Positions 9,412 through 17,344 of a stretch of DNA of 64,000 bases are shown here, piece after piece. Position 1 is the stretch's first letter; each line of letters starts with the position of its first letter. Below the pieces are notes generated by a model. That model saw nothing but the letters and a program-made list of their open reading frames with translations, was not told where the DNA came from and did no database searches. The DNA is from Allobosea sp. TND4EK4 (GTDB lineage Bacteria; Pseudomonadota; Alphaproteobacteria; Rhizobiales; Beijerinckiaceae), in assembly GCF_900156025.1 (NCBI RefSeq), contig NZ_FTMO01000003.1, forward strand, positions 310,001 through 374,000, in the 5' to 3' direction. Made by a program: the position numbers and the translations under genes.

Positions 9412-10074
9412 TCAGGGTTTCACCGTGACGCGGCCGCCGCGAACCAGCGCGAGATAGAGCTCGGCGCGCTGCCGCTCGGCCGCCGAGGTGGCGGGATCGG
9501 TCACGATCGCGTCGAACCAGCGCCCTGCAGCGTCGAAGTCATTGGCCTTCAACGCGGAGACGCCGAGGAATTCGCGAGCGGTGTGGCGCCAGGCGCCCTG
9601 GGGCACCGCCAGCGGCTCCAGCGCCTTCTTGACCTCGTCATAGGAGACGAGATCGACACGCAGGATGCCGGCGCGCAAGCGGGCGAGGTCGCGATAGAGC
9701 GGATCGATCGATCCGTCATTGGCGATGGCGTCGAACGCCGTCGCCCCCGCCGCCGGATCGGCCTTCGCCGTCTCCGAGGCAAGGCGGAAGCGGGCGATCT
9801 CGCGGTAGCCTGCCGGCGCCGAGCCGGCGAGGTCCTTCAGGATCGTCTCAGCCTGGGCACGATCGCCGTCGCGCGACGATTTCAGCGCGGCTTCCAGCCG
9901 CGCGCCGACCCCCGCAGCGGCCTCCTGCTGCCGGTGCTGCCAGAACTGCCAGCCGCCGACCGCGAGCACGATCAGCACGGCCAGCGTCGTGACGACCCAG
10001 CCATATTTCTTCCAGAGCTCGGCCGCCTTGTCGCGGCGGACCTCCTCTTCAATCTCGCGAAAAATATCGGCCAT
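9412..10074 (-). CDS. YfgM-like tetratricopeptide membrane protein
   Basis: 220 residues from the ATG at 10074; the frame is open further upstream, but the family start [16 protein letters not shown] is at this ATG. A short cytoplasmic N-terminus is followed by one transmembrane helix (about 26-44, [19 protein letters not shown]) and an Ala-rich alpha-helical periplasmic TPR_21-type domain. E. coli YfgM is an ancillary SecYEG subunit working with PpiD and sits in a yfgM-bamB-der order; here bamB is absent between them. Confidence 0.85.
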   Translation of the reverse strand: MADIFREIEEEVRRDKAAELWKKYGWVVTTLAVLIVLAVGGWQFWQHRQQEAAAGVGARLEAALKSSRDGDRAQAETILKDLAGSAPAGYREIARFRLASETAKADPAAGATAFDAIANDGSIDPLYRDLARLRAGILRVDLVSYDEVKKALEPLAVPQGAWRHTAREFLGVSALKANDFDAAGRWFDAIVTDPATSAAERQRAELYLALVRGGRVTVKP

Positions 10075-10154
10075 TTGACTGTCACAATCCCTGTTGGGAG
10101 CGCGGTAGCACTTTCGTGCCGCGAAGGCGAGCCGGAACGGCGCCTGCCCCGCTG

Positions 10155-11240
10155 TTACTCGGCCCGGAACAGCAGGCTGCCATCGCCATAGCTGTAGAAG
10201 CGATAGCCCCCGGCGACCGCGTGTGCATAGGCTCGCCTCATCACGTCGAGCCCGCAGAAGGCCGAAACGAGCATGAACAGCGTCGAGCGCGGCAGGTGGA
10301 AATTGGTGATCAACAGATCGACCGCGCGGAAACGATAGCCCGGCGTGATGAAGATCGCGGTGTCGCCGGAAAAGGGCTGGACCACGCCGTCTTCGTCCGT
10401 CGCGCTTTCGAGCAGCCGCAGCGAGGTCGTGCCGGCAGCGACGATGCGCCCACCCCGCGCCTTCACGGCATTCAGCGCCAGTGCCGTCTCGGCCGAGACC
10501 GAACCCCATTCGGCATGCATCCGGTGCTCGTCAGTGTCCTGCGCCTTCACCGGCAGGAAGGTGCCGGCGCCGACATGCAGCGTGACGAAATGGCGGGAGA
10601 CGCCGCGTGCCTCCAGCGCCGCAAACAATTCGGGGGTGAAATGGAGGCCCGCGGTCGGAGCGGCGACGGCGCCTTCGTGGCGGGCATAGGCCGTCTGGTA
10701 GTCGGCTGCATCGGCGGCGTCGGCCGGGCGCCTGCCGGCGATATAGGGCGGCAACGGCAATTCGCCCAGCCGGCCGATGGCCTCGTCGAGATAGGCACCC
10801 GTCAGGTTGAAGCGCAGCCCGACCTCGCCGCCCTCGCTTTTCGCGACCACCTCCGCCTGCAGTCGCGCGAGTTCGCAGGCGTTGCTCGCGCCTTCGTTGT
10901 CGAAGACCACCGTCTCGCCCAGCGAGAGCTTCTTGGCCGGCCGCGCGAAGGCAAGCCAGCTGTCGGCGCCTTCGCGCTTGTGCAGCATGATCTCGATGCG
11001 CGCCGAATCCTCGCCCCGCCAGCGCCGTCCGCGCAGGCGAGAGGGGATGACGCGCGTGTCGTTGAGCACCAGCGCGTCGCCCGGCTGCAGGAGCAAAGGC
11101 AGATCGCGGATGATCCGGTCCTCGAGCGGCTCCGGCGCGCCCGGCTTGACGACGAGCAGGCGCGCGGAATCGCGAGGGCTCGCCGGCCTCAGCGCGATGC
11201 GGTCTTCCGGCAGGTCGAAATCGAAGAGGTCGACATCCAT
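10155..11240 (-). CDS. queA: S-adenosylmethionine:tRNA ribosyltransferase-isomerase
   Basis: 361 residues. QueA transfers and isomerises the ribosyl group of SAM onto preQ1 in tRNA to form epoxyqueuosine. The family start [18 protein letters not shown] and conserved [31 protein letters not shown] and [10 protein letters not shown] are all seen. It is flanked upstream by a terminator-like hairpin and downstream by the yfgM-der unit. Confidence 0.96.
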   Translation of the reverse strand: MDVDLFDFDLPEDRIALRPASPRDSARLLVVKPGAPEPLEDRIIRDLPLLLQPGDALVLNDTRVIPSRLRGRRWRGEDSARIEIMLHKREGADSWLAFARPAKKLSLGETVVFDNEGASNACELARLQAEVVAKSEGGEVGLRFNLTGAYLDEAIGRLGELPLPPYIAGRRPADAADAADYQTAYARHEGAVAAPTAGLHFTPELFAALEARGVSRHFVTLHVGAGTFLPVKAQDTDEHRMHAEWGSVSAETALALNAVKARGGRIVAAGTTSLRLLESATDEDGVVQPFSGDTAIFITPGYRFRAVDLLITNFHLPRSTLFMLVSAFCGLDVMRRAYAHAVAGGYRFYSYGDGSLLFRAE

Positions 11241-11269
11241 CGTCGGCGCAACTCTTGCCTCAAACGGAA

Positions 11270-11319
11270 CGAGCCCTCGTCCCAGGACGCCGCTGGAGCG
11301 GGTCCGGAACGAGGGCTCG
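11270..11319 (-). terminator. Terminator-like hairpin after the cyclophilin operon
   Basis: An 11-bp perfect stem (CGAGCCCTCGT at 11270-11280, ACGAGGGCTCG at 11309-11319) lies between the cyclophilin stop and queA. On the minus strand it is followed only by a weak T-rich tail (TTCCGTTTG). Confidence 0.55.
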
Positions 11320-11335
11320 CCCCTGATCGAAATGC

Positions 11336-11806
11336 TCAGGCCGCGTCGGCCATCACCTTCATCGAGACGATGGAATCGGGATCGCGCACGGGCTCGCCGC
11401 GCTTGATGCGGTCGACGTTCTCCATGCCTTCGACGACCTGGCCCCAGACGGTGTACTGCTTGTCGAGGAAGCGGGCATCGTCGAACACGATGAAGAACTG
11501 GCTGTTGGCCGAGTTCGGGTTCTGCGAGCGGGCCATCGAGCAGATGCCGCGCACATGCGGCTCGGCATTGAACTCCTGATTCAGATCCGGGTGCTTCGAG
11601 CCACCGGTGCCGGTGCCGTGCGGGCAGCCGACCTGTGCCATGAAGCCGTCGATGACGCGGTGGAAGACGATGCCGTCATAGAAGCCCTCGCGCGCGAGCT
11701 GCTTGATGCGCGCCACGTGCTCGGGGGCGAGATCGGGACGCAGCTTGATCACCACCTTGCCCTTGGTGGTTTCCATGAGAATCGTGTTTTCGGGATCGAG
11801 CGACAT
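11336..11806 (-). CDS. Peptidyl-prolyl cis-trans isomerase (cyclophilin), cytoplasmic
   Basis: 156 residues from the ATG at 11806. Cyclophilin core with [36 protein letters not shown] and [15 protein letters not shown]. No signal peptide, so probably cytoplasmic (PpiB-like). Its start overlaps the stop of the upstream gene as TGATG, so it is translationally coupled to a secreted protein. A second, exported cyclophilin is two genes upstream. Confidence 0.93.
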   Translation of the reverse strand: MSLDPENTILMETTKGKVVIKLRPDLAPEHVARIKQLAREGFYDGIVFHRVIDGFMAQVGCPHGTGTGGSKHPDLNQEFNAEPHVRGICSMARSQNPNSANSQFFIVFDDARFLDKQYTVWGQVVEGMENVDRIKRGEPVRDPDSIVSMKVMADAA

Positions 11807-12456
11807 CAGCTCTGCCTTTCGTTGGGCGGCACGCGGCCGTGGAAGCGTAGGGTGAAGGGTCGCCCCGCGATACTCGCTCCGAGGTCCTTCGACAACCTCA
11901 TCGGCGTGCAACGACGAACCGCAGCGATGGCGGATTGGGCAAAGGCGTTTTGGAAGGCGGCATCGCCGCGCCGCGTCTCCCAGGAGACACGCGGCTCGCC
12001 GAACAGGCTGCCGTCCCGGCGCAGGCTGAAGCGAACCGTTGCCATCGCACCGGTCAGCTCCGCGGGCAAGGGCGGCGGCGACCAGCAGCGGCTGATCGCC
12101 GGGCCGATCCCGGCAAGCGTGGAAACAGGCTGGCCGGCATCGGGCGGATCGACCGGAGACACGCTCCCGACAAGGCCGAGCTCGCCCGCCCCGCGGCGCA
12201 GGCTGCCCTGCTCGCCGAGCGGCCTTTGTCGCATGCCGGGGACGTCGTTGGAGCCGCCGAAGCGGCCGCCGACGCCCGGATCGTAGCGTTGGCCGCTCTG
12301 CGGCGGCAGCACGGGATATTGCGAGCCGGATGGCGGCGGAAGCACCGGGTTCTGCGAGCCCGAAGGCGGCGGCAGGCCGAGATCATGCGTTCCCTGCGCG
12401 GCGGCGGGCAGCCCCGCCAGCAGCAGGAGACAGGCGAAGCCGGCCCGGCCGATCAT
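11806..12456 (-). CDS. Secreted proline-rich protein with TonB-C-like end
   Basis: 216 residues: signal peptide MIGRAGFACLLLLAGLPAAA (cut before QG), then three near-repeats of the form LPPPSGSQ-x-PV (about residues 28-58), a Gly/Pro linker, and a C-terminal domain of about 90 residues (AISRCWSPPP, MATVRFSLRRDGSL, AIAAVRRCTPM) resembling the TonB/TolA C-terminal fold. It may be a periplasmic or envelope adaptor; no partner is shown. It lies between two cyclophilin genes, overlapping one by a base and 10 bp from the other, hence a three-gene operon. Confidence 0.7.
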   Translation of the reverse strand: MIGRAGFACLLLLAGLPAAAQGTHDLGLPPPSGSQNPVLPPPSGSQYPVLPPQSGQRYDPGVGGRFGGSNDVPGMRQRPLGEQGSLRRGAGELGLVGSVSPVDPPDAGQPVSTLAGIGPAISRCWSPPPLPAELTGAMATVRFSLRRDGSLFGEPRVSWETRRGDAAFQNAFAQSAIAAVRRCTPMRLSKDLGASIAGRPFTLRFHGRVPPNERQS

Positions 12457-12466
12457 GCCGAACGCC

Positions 12467-13018
12467 TTACTTGGCGTCGGCCTGCATGCGCATGGTGACG
12501 ATCTTGTCCGGGTTCGTGACCACGCCGTTATTGGCCGACGAGCCCTTCTTGATCTTGCGTACCGCGTCCATGCCTGAGACCACCTCGCCGAACAGCGTGT
12601 ACTGGCCGGTCAGCGAGCCGCAGCCCTCATAGCAGATGAAGAACTGCGAGTTCGCCGAGTTCGGCGAAGACGAGCGGGCCATGCCGACGGAGCCGACCTT
12701 GAACGGCGTCTGTCCGAATTCGGCCGGGATGTTCGGCAGGTCCGAGCCGCCGGTGCCGGTGCCGGTCGGGTCGCCGGTCTGCGCCATGAAGCCGTCGATG
12801 ACACGGTGGAAGACGATGCCGTCATAGAAGCCGCGCTTCACCAGCGCCTTGATCTGCGCCACATGTTTGGGCGCCAGATCGGGCCGCAGCTGGATCGTGA
12901 CCGGGCCGTCCTTCGTCGTCAGCACGACCGTGTTGTCGGGGTCGGCCTTCGGTGCCTGAGCCTGTGCGAGGCCGATGGAGGCGAGAAGGGCGAGAGCGGC
13001 CAGCGAACTGCGCAGCAT
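12467..13018 (-). CDS. Peptidyl-prolyl cis-trans isomerase (cyclophilin), exported
   Basis: 183 residues from ATG 13018, chosen because GGAG sits 6 nt upstream and the protein then begins with a clean signal peptide (MLRSSLAALALLASIGLAQA). An alternative ATG at 13030 is in frame. Cyclophilin motifs: [49 protein letters not shown]. Two cysteines (ICYEGCG) could form a disulfide. Probably periplasmic folding of envelope proteins, first gene of a three-gene operon. Confidence 0.92.
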   Translation of the reverse strand: MLRSSLAALALLASIGLAQAQAPKADPDNTVVLTTKDGPVTIQLRPDLAPKHVAQIKALVKRGFYDGIVFHRVIDGFMAQTGDPTGTGTGGSDLPNIPAEFGQTPFKVGSVGMARSSSPNSANSQFFICYEGCGSLTGQYTLFGEVVSGMDAVRKIKKGSSANNGVVTNPDKIVTMRMQADAK

Positions 13019-13114
13019 GAAGATCTCCATTGCCGCACGGGAAGCTGCGGCGTTTCGTTCCGATAACGGCAAGCTTTGACCGGAACAAGGCGCGGGCGCC
13101 CCGACTCACGTGTT

Positions 13115-13135
13115 GCTGCACTGCACAAGTGCAGC
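13115..13135. promoter_or_regulatory. Inverted repeat, possible operator of the cyclophilin operon
   Basis: GCTGCACT-N5-AGTGCAGC is a perfect 8-bp dyad about 100 bp upstream of the exported cyclophilin. It could be a regulator site or a 5'-UTR hairpin. Confidence 0.35.
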
Positions 13136-13341
13136 CCAGCATAAACTTGCAAAAAGTTGAGGCTGGACCTGCACAAACTGGTGACAACTCCGTCACAATC
13201 GGCTAATCCTTCTCGCGCTGGGCACGCTTTGTTAGGCAAGGCGCCGCGGACCAGGTCTCGGGAGGAAGAAACGCACCGCTCGTATACGCGCCTTACGCAT
13301 CAGACGTGTGCCGATACTGCGGACATAAGCGGACTGGACAG

Positions 13342-13367
13342 GGCAAGGCGAAAGCCTTGCCTTTTTT
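13342..13367 (+). terminator. Strong intrinsic terminator with no upstream plus-strand gene
   Basis: GGCAAGGC-GAAA-GCCTTGCC followed by TTTTTT. The T-run exists only on the plus strand, so it should end a transcript coming from 13020-13340, where no protein gene is visible. Confidence 0.8.
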
Positions 13368-13411
13368 CTTTGGCCGATGGCGCCGGCGGTCGCCGCGCCG
13401 CAGAGAAACGC

Positions 13412-13642
13412 TCAGAAGTCGAAATTCGACCAGCCATACCAGACGAAGGCGAAGATCACGGCGGCGATGAGCGAGGTGATCGCCGCCTTCCTGAGCAGCC
13501 CCGGCAGAACGGGCGCGCCAGGCTCGGTCCCTTCCGCGATCGCCCCCGCCTCGTGCTGGCTGCGGACGCCGAAGGGCAGCACGGCGAACAGCACCGTCCA
13601 CCAGATGATGAAATAGACCGCGAGCGCGCTGGCGATGCTCAT
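13412..13642 (-). CDS. DUF1467 family small membrane protein
   Basis: 76 residues with two transmembrane helices (about 2-24 and 52-70) around the conserved loop LPFGVRSQ and GTEPGAPVLPGL, the hallmark of DUF1467. Function unknown. In many Hyphomicrobiales it follows the epimerase gene downstream of rnj; here a RidA-like gene lies between. Its ATG overlaps the RidA-like stop (ATGA). Confidence 0.85.
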   Translation of the reverse strand: MSIASALAVYFIIWWTVLFAVLPFGVRSQHEAGAIAEGTEPGAPVLPGLLRKAAITSLIAAVIFAFVWYGWSNFDF

Positions 13643-14031
13643 GAGGCGCTCCCAGCAAGGGCGATGCAGGAAAAGGCGACTCGCGCCTGCGTCGGCACGC
13701 CGAACCGGGCCGTGTGCCGCGCCGGCAGGCCGGCGGGAAAGTGCCTTACATACTCGGCGTTGCAGGCGGCATAGTCGGCCGGGTCGCTGATCAGCATCGT
13801 CATCTGCACGACACGGTCGAGCGACGAGCCGGCCTCAGCCAGGATTTCGGCGATGCGGCCGAGCGCATTGCGGACCTCGTCGGCCGGCGTCTCACCGCGA
13901 TGAAGGCCGCGCTCGGGATCATGCGGGGCTGAATGGCCGGAGACGAAGACGAGCCCGGCCGCAACGGTGGCGGCGCTGAACGGACGCGGGGAGCCGGATT
14001 CGGGCTCGCCGAGGAAGGCGATCTCAGGCAT
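13639..14031 (-). CDS. RidA (YjgF/YER057c/UK114) family protein
   Basis: 130 residues from ATG 14031. The chorismate-mutase-like RidA fold is recognisable from LVFVSGHSAPHD, DEVRNALGRIAEILAEAG and VVQMTMLISDPADYAACN. Family members hydrolyse reactive enamine/imine intermediates or act on specialised substrates; the substrate here is unknown. It starts 4 bp after the epimerase gene and overlaps DUF1467, so it is part of that operon. Confidence 0.85.
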   Translation of the reverse strand: MPEIAFLGEPESGSPRPFSAATVAAGLVFVSGHSAPHDPERGLHRGETPADEVRNALGRIAEILAEAGSSLDRVVQMTMLISDPADYAACNAEYVRHFPAGLPARHTARFGVPTQARVAFSCIALAGSAS

Positions 14032-14035
14032 CGGA

Positions 14036-14440
14036 TCAGGCCTGCTCCAGCTCGACCAGGGTGCCAAGGAAATCCTTGGGGTGCAGGAAGAGGACCGGCT
14101 TGCCATGGGCTCCGATGCGCGGCTCGCCCGAGCCCAGGACCCGGGCTCCCTGCGCCTTCAGCCGATCGCGGGCCGCCAGGATGTCATCGACCTCGTAACA
14201 GATGTGGTGGGTTCCGCCGTCGGGATTGCGCTCGAGGAACTTGGCGACCGGCGAGTCGGCGCCCAGCGGCTCCAGCAGCTCGATCTTGGTGTTGGGCAAC
14301 TCGACGAAGACCACGGTGACGCCATGCTCCGGCTGCGGGAGCGGCTGCGAGACGCGGGCACCCAGCGTGTCGCGGTAGAGCGCGGTCGCGGCCGCGAGGT
14401 CCCTCACCGCGATGGCGACATGGTTGAGCCGTCCGATCAT
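14036..14440 (-). CDS. mce: Methylmalonyl-CoA epimerase-like VOC protein
   Basis: 134 residues, start ATG 14440. Glyoxalase/VOC fold with metal-ligand regions LNHVAIAV (His7), GGTHHICYEV and LVELEQA at the C-terminus. Length and motifs fit methylmalonyl-CoA epimerase, which converts the S to the R isomer in propionyl-CoA metabolism. The location after rnj is the usual one in this order. Heptad repeats sit between it and rnj. Confidence 0.87.
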   Translation of the reverse strand: MIGRLNHVAIAVRDLAAATALYRDTLGARVSQPLPQPEHGVTVVFVELPNTKIELLEPLGADSPVAKFLERNPDGGTHHICYEVDDILAARDRLKAQGARVLGSGEPRIGAHGKPVLFLHPKDFLGTLVELEQA

Positions 14441-14463
14441 GAGAGCGCTCCGATTGGGCAAGT

Positions 14464-14578
14464 GGCAATGGGCAGTCGGCAGTCGGCAGTCGGCAGTCGG
14501 CAGTCGGCAGTCGGTCAAACGGCGCGATTCTCGGCGACCAGTCCATACCCGACTGCCTATTGCCTATTGCCGACTGCC
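14464..14578. repeat. Heptad repeat array in inverted arrangement
   Basis: Left arm: GGCAATG then six tandem GGCAGTC (14464-14512). Right arm: GACTGCC, TATTGCC, TATTGCC, GACTGCC (14551-14578), which is the same heptad family in reverse complement. The right arm ends immediately before the rnj stop codon, so the RNA between rnj and mce could form a long hairpin. A sister element is at 23362-23431. Confidence 0.9.
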
Positions 14579-16249
14579 TTAAACCTCAACCACCAGCGCA
14601 TGCACCTGGGGCTTCTTGCCCCACTCCTCGTTGACCGCGCTGCGGACGCCGCGTTCCAGCGCGTTGCGCAGGGCCTCGGGGTCGCGGCGGCGCGCCTTGG
14701 GAATGCCATCCAGCAACTCCCCCACGGTGTCGGCGACATACTCCTCGAAATCGGTCCCGTCGCGGGTGCGTGGCGGCAGGCCGAGCACGGCGATCTCCGG
14801 CTCGCCGGCGATGCCGCCCTTCTCGTCGATAGCGACGGCGATGGAGACCATGCCGGCGAAGGAGAGCCGGCGCCGCTCCTGGACCGTCTTCTCCAGCGCG
14901 TTCACCAGCAGCATGCCGTCCTGGTAGAGCCGGCCATGCTGGACGCTGTCGATCTTGCTCGCGCCGGCGGCGGAGATCGCAATCACATCGCCATTGCCGG
15001 CCCGGATCACCGTCTTGACGCCGAGGCGGCGCGCGAAGGTCTCGTGTTCCGACAGATGCAGATCCTCGCCATGGGCGGGAATCGCGATCTGCGGCTTCAG
15101 CCAGCCATAGAGCTGCGCCATCTCCTCGCGGCGGGGGTGGCCGGAGACGTGGACGAGCTGGGTCCGGTCGGTGATGATCTCGATCTTGTCGCGCGCCAGC
15201 GCATTCTGGATCGCGCCGACGGCCTTTTCGTTGCCGGGGATCGTCCGCGACGAGAAGATGACGCGGTCGCCGGCCGAGAGCGCGATCTCCGGATGGTCGT
15301 CGGCGGCGATGCGCGAGAGGGCCGCGCGCGGCTCGCCCTGGCTGCCGGTCAGCAGCGCGACGACCTTGTCGCGCGGCAGGTAGCCATAGGCATCCACCGG
15401 GCGGAAGCCGGGAATACCGTCGAGATAACCGCATTCGCGGGCGACATCGATGACGCGGTCCATGGCGCGGCCGACGACAACGACCTCGCGGTCGTTCGCC
15501 ATCGCCGCCTCGGCAACCGCCCGCAGGCGCGCGACGTTCGAGGCGAAGGTGGTGACGGCGACGCGTGCCGGTGCCGAAGCGACGAGCTCCTTCAGCTTGG
15601 CGGCGACATCCGCCTCGCTGGGGCTGATGCCGTCGCGCATGACATTGGTCGAATCGCAGATGATCGCGAGTACGCCCTCCTCGCCGAGCTCGCGCATGCG
15701 CTTCTCGTCGGTCGGCAGGCCGACGCCCGGCGTGGCGTCGATCTTCCAGTCGCCGGTATGGACGACGAGGCCGACGGGCGTGCGGATCGCCAGCGCGTTC
15801 GATTCGGGGATCGAATGCGCGACGGGAACGAACTCGATGTCGAAGGGGCCGAGCGTGATGCGCCCGCCCTGGGGCACGACATTGATCTCGACCTTGGGAG
15901 CACCCGGCTCCGAGAGGCGGCGGGTCGAGAGCAGACCGGCGGCGAAGCGCGTGCAGTAGACCGGCGCGCGCAGGCTCGGCCACAGCGCGGCGAGCGCACC
16001 GATATGGTCCTCATGGGCATGGGTGATGACGATGCCGAGGAGGTTGGCCCGCTCCTCGATGATATAGCGCAGGTCCGGCAGGACGATATCGACGCCCGGC
16101 GCCTCGGGCCCCGCGAAAGACAGGCCGCAATCGACCAGGATCCATTTTCGCCGCCCCTCGGGCCCGAAGCCGTAGAGCGCGGCGTTCATGCCGATCTCGC
16201 CAAGGCCGCCGAGAGGAACGAAAACGAGCTGGTCGGTGGAACGGGTCAC
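14579..16249 (-). CDS. rnj: Ribonuclease J
   Basis: 556 residues from a GTG at 16249, chosen for the AAGGA about 7 nt upstream and because the family N-terminus (LVFVPLGGLGEIGMN) follows within 25 residues. Metallo-beta-lactamase/beta-CASP nuclease acting in mRNA decay and rRNA processing. The zinc motif HAHEDHIG is near residue 80, with VVHTGDWKID, and HVSGHPRREEM and IPAHGEDLHL in the beta-CASP part. Typical length. Downstream of nuo-birA, as in relatives. Confidence 0.95.
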   Translation of the reverse strand: MTRSTDQLVFVPLGGLGEIGMNAALYGFGPEGRRKWILVDCGLSFAGPEAPGVDIVLPDLRYIIEERANLLGIVITHAHEDHIGALAALWPSLRAPVYCTRFAAGLLSTRRLSEPGAPKVEINVVPQGGRITLGPFDIEFVPVAHSIPESNALAIRTPVGLVVHTGDWKIDATPGVGLPTDEKRMRELGEEGVLAIICDSTNVMRDGISPSEADVAAKLKELVASAPARVAVTTFASNVARLRAVAEAAMANDREVVVVGRAMDRVIDVARECGYLDGIPGFRPVDAYGYLPRDKVVALLTGSQGEPRAALSRIAADDHPEIALSAGDRVIFSSRTIPGNEKAVGAIQNALARDKIEIITDRTQLVHVSGHPRREEMAQLYGWLKPQIAIPAHGEDLHLSEHETFARRLGVKTVIRAGNGDVIAISAAGASKIDSVQHGRLYQDGMLLVNALEKTVQERRRLSFAGMVSIAVAIDEKGGIAGEPEIAVLGLPPRTRDGTDFEEYVADTVGELLDGIPKARRRDPEALRNALERGVRSAVNEEWGKKPQVHALVVEV

Positions 16250-16330
16250 GGGAATTCCTTGAGAAGCGGCGGGCTGCGCAGCCCTAACACGGCGGCCGGC
16301 GCGTCTCCATAGCAGGAGGCGCATCGTTCA

Positions 16331-16438
16331 TGTCGCTCGCCTCGGTCCTTGCGAAGAGCGTTGCGACGAAGAGATCCGGGCGACGGGGTCAAGCACCTCG
16401 CCCAAACCCCTGGATTGCTTCGTTTCGGTCGCAATGAC
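16331..16438. repeat. Degenerate intergenic repeat
   Basis: GC-rich inverted segments ending CGGTCGCAATGAC, with TGGATTGCTTCG, resemble the common GTCATTGCGAGC-type intergenic repeat of alphaproteobacteria. The left end is not clear. Confidence 0.4.
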
Positions 16439-16441
16439 GGG

Positions 16442-17200
16442 TCAGGCCGGGTTTCCAAAAAACAGGTCGCCCGCATCGATCAGCCGCGAACCGCCATCCG
16501 TTTCAAGCTGAAGCCTTCCAGTCGGATCGATGCCGGCGAAGCGGCCGTTCAGCGGTCCTTCCGGCAGACGAATGGTGATGGTCTCGCCCAGGAAGGCGGC
16601 CCGCTCCAGCCATGCGGCGCGGGTGGGGCCGAAGCCACCGGGCTGTGCCCAGACGGCGAACCGCTTGGTCCAGGCTTCGCCAAGCGCAGACAGCACAGCC
16701 TCGACGCTGGCCTGCGGCGCCTCAGCCTTCAGGAAGGTCACCGGATAGGGCGTGTCGGAGGGGCATGAGACGATGTTGACGCCGCAGCCGAGGATCACGT
16801 CGAAGCGCCCTGCCCGGCTCTCGCCCTCCAGCAGCAGGCCGGAGGTCTTGGCGCCGCCGAGCAACAGATCGTTCGGCCATTTCAGCTTCAGGCGATCGGC
16901 TGCGGGCCCGAGCACCGTCGCGGCGGCATCATGCAGAGCCAGGCCGGCGACGAAGCCGAGCTGGGGCGCAAGCGCCGGTTCGCATGGGTCCGTCAGCAGC
17001 AGGCTGGCGTAGAGGTTGCCGGGCGGGGAGCCCCATTGCCGGCCATGCCGGCCGCGCCCGGCGTTCTGGCTGCGGGCGACGATCCAGAGCTTGCCCGGCT
17101 CGCCCTGATGGAGCGCGCGCCGCGCTTCCTCCATCGTCGAGCCGACCTCTTCGCGGACGATCAGCCGGTAGCCGGCGGCGCGGGCGGTCTCACCGAGCAT
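16442..17200 (-). CDS. birA: Biotin--[acetyl-CoA-carboxylase] ligase
   Basis: 252 residues. Makes biotinyl-5'-AMP and attaches biotin to the carboxyl carrier protein. Motifs: VGSTMEEA, the adenylate loop GRGRHGRQW, KWPNDLLLGGAKTSGLL, and ILGCGVNIV. It lacks the N-terminal winged helix of the E. coli repressor, so it is a ligase only. Placed between nuoN and rnj as in other Hyphomicrobiales. Confidence 0.94.
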   Translation of the reverse strand: MLGETARAAGYRLIVREEVGSTMEEARRALHQGEPGKLWIVARSQNAGRGRHGRQWGSPPGNLYASLLLTDPCEPALAPQLGFVAGLALHDAAATVLGPAADRLKLKWPNDLLLGGAKTSGLLLEGESRAGRFDVILGCGVNIVSCPSDTPYPVTFLKAEAPQASVEAVLSALGEAWTKRFAVWAQPGGFGPTRAAWLERAAFLGETITIRLPEGPLNGRFAGIDPTGRLQLETDGGSRLIDAGDLFFGNPA

Positions 17201-17223
17201 GAGGAGAATCCACCCCCCTGGAC

Positions 17224-17323
17224 GTCATCCCGGGCGCAGCAAAGCGGAGACCCGGGATCCATGCCTGAACCGGACCGGCATGCATTCCGGATCGGCGCGG
17301 CTTTGCCCCTTGTCCGGAATGAC
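17224..17323 (+). repeat. About 100-bp intergenic repeat with GTCAT...ATGAC ends
   Basis: Starts GTCATCCCGGGCG, contains GACCCGGGATCC, and ends TGTCCGGAATGAC. It fills the nuoN-birA gap. Same family as 3227-3328 and 60512-60605. Confidence 0.7.
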
Positions 17324-17344
17324 GGCGGTGGCTGGCAGAAGAAG

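Larger units (their letters stand above)
13019..13411. other. Gene-free region with orphan terminator
   Basis: About 390 bp without a convincing reading frame. It holds the promoter region of the cyclophilin operon, an 8-bp inverted repeat at 13115-13135, a short dyad GTGAC-N6-GTCAC at 13181-13196, a Shine-Dalgarno-like GGAGGAAG near 13261 with no start codon at proper distance, and a strong plus-strand terminator at 13342-13367 that has no upstream plus-strand gene. Confidence 0.6.

Noticed and set aside
13181..13196. CRP-like dyad GTGAC-N6-GTCAC
   Set aside because: Half-site and spacing differ from TGTGA-N6-TCACA; left as a plain dyad.
13245..13290. Resemblance of ACCAGGTC...GGAGGAAG to an SRP RNA core
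   Set aside because: The conserved tetraloop and asymmetric loop pattern do not match and no helix can be formed around it.
14464..14512. Tandem repeats considered as a CRISPR array
   Set aside because: Units are 7 nt with no spacers, and there are no cas genes.
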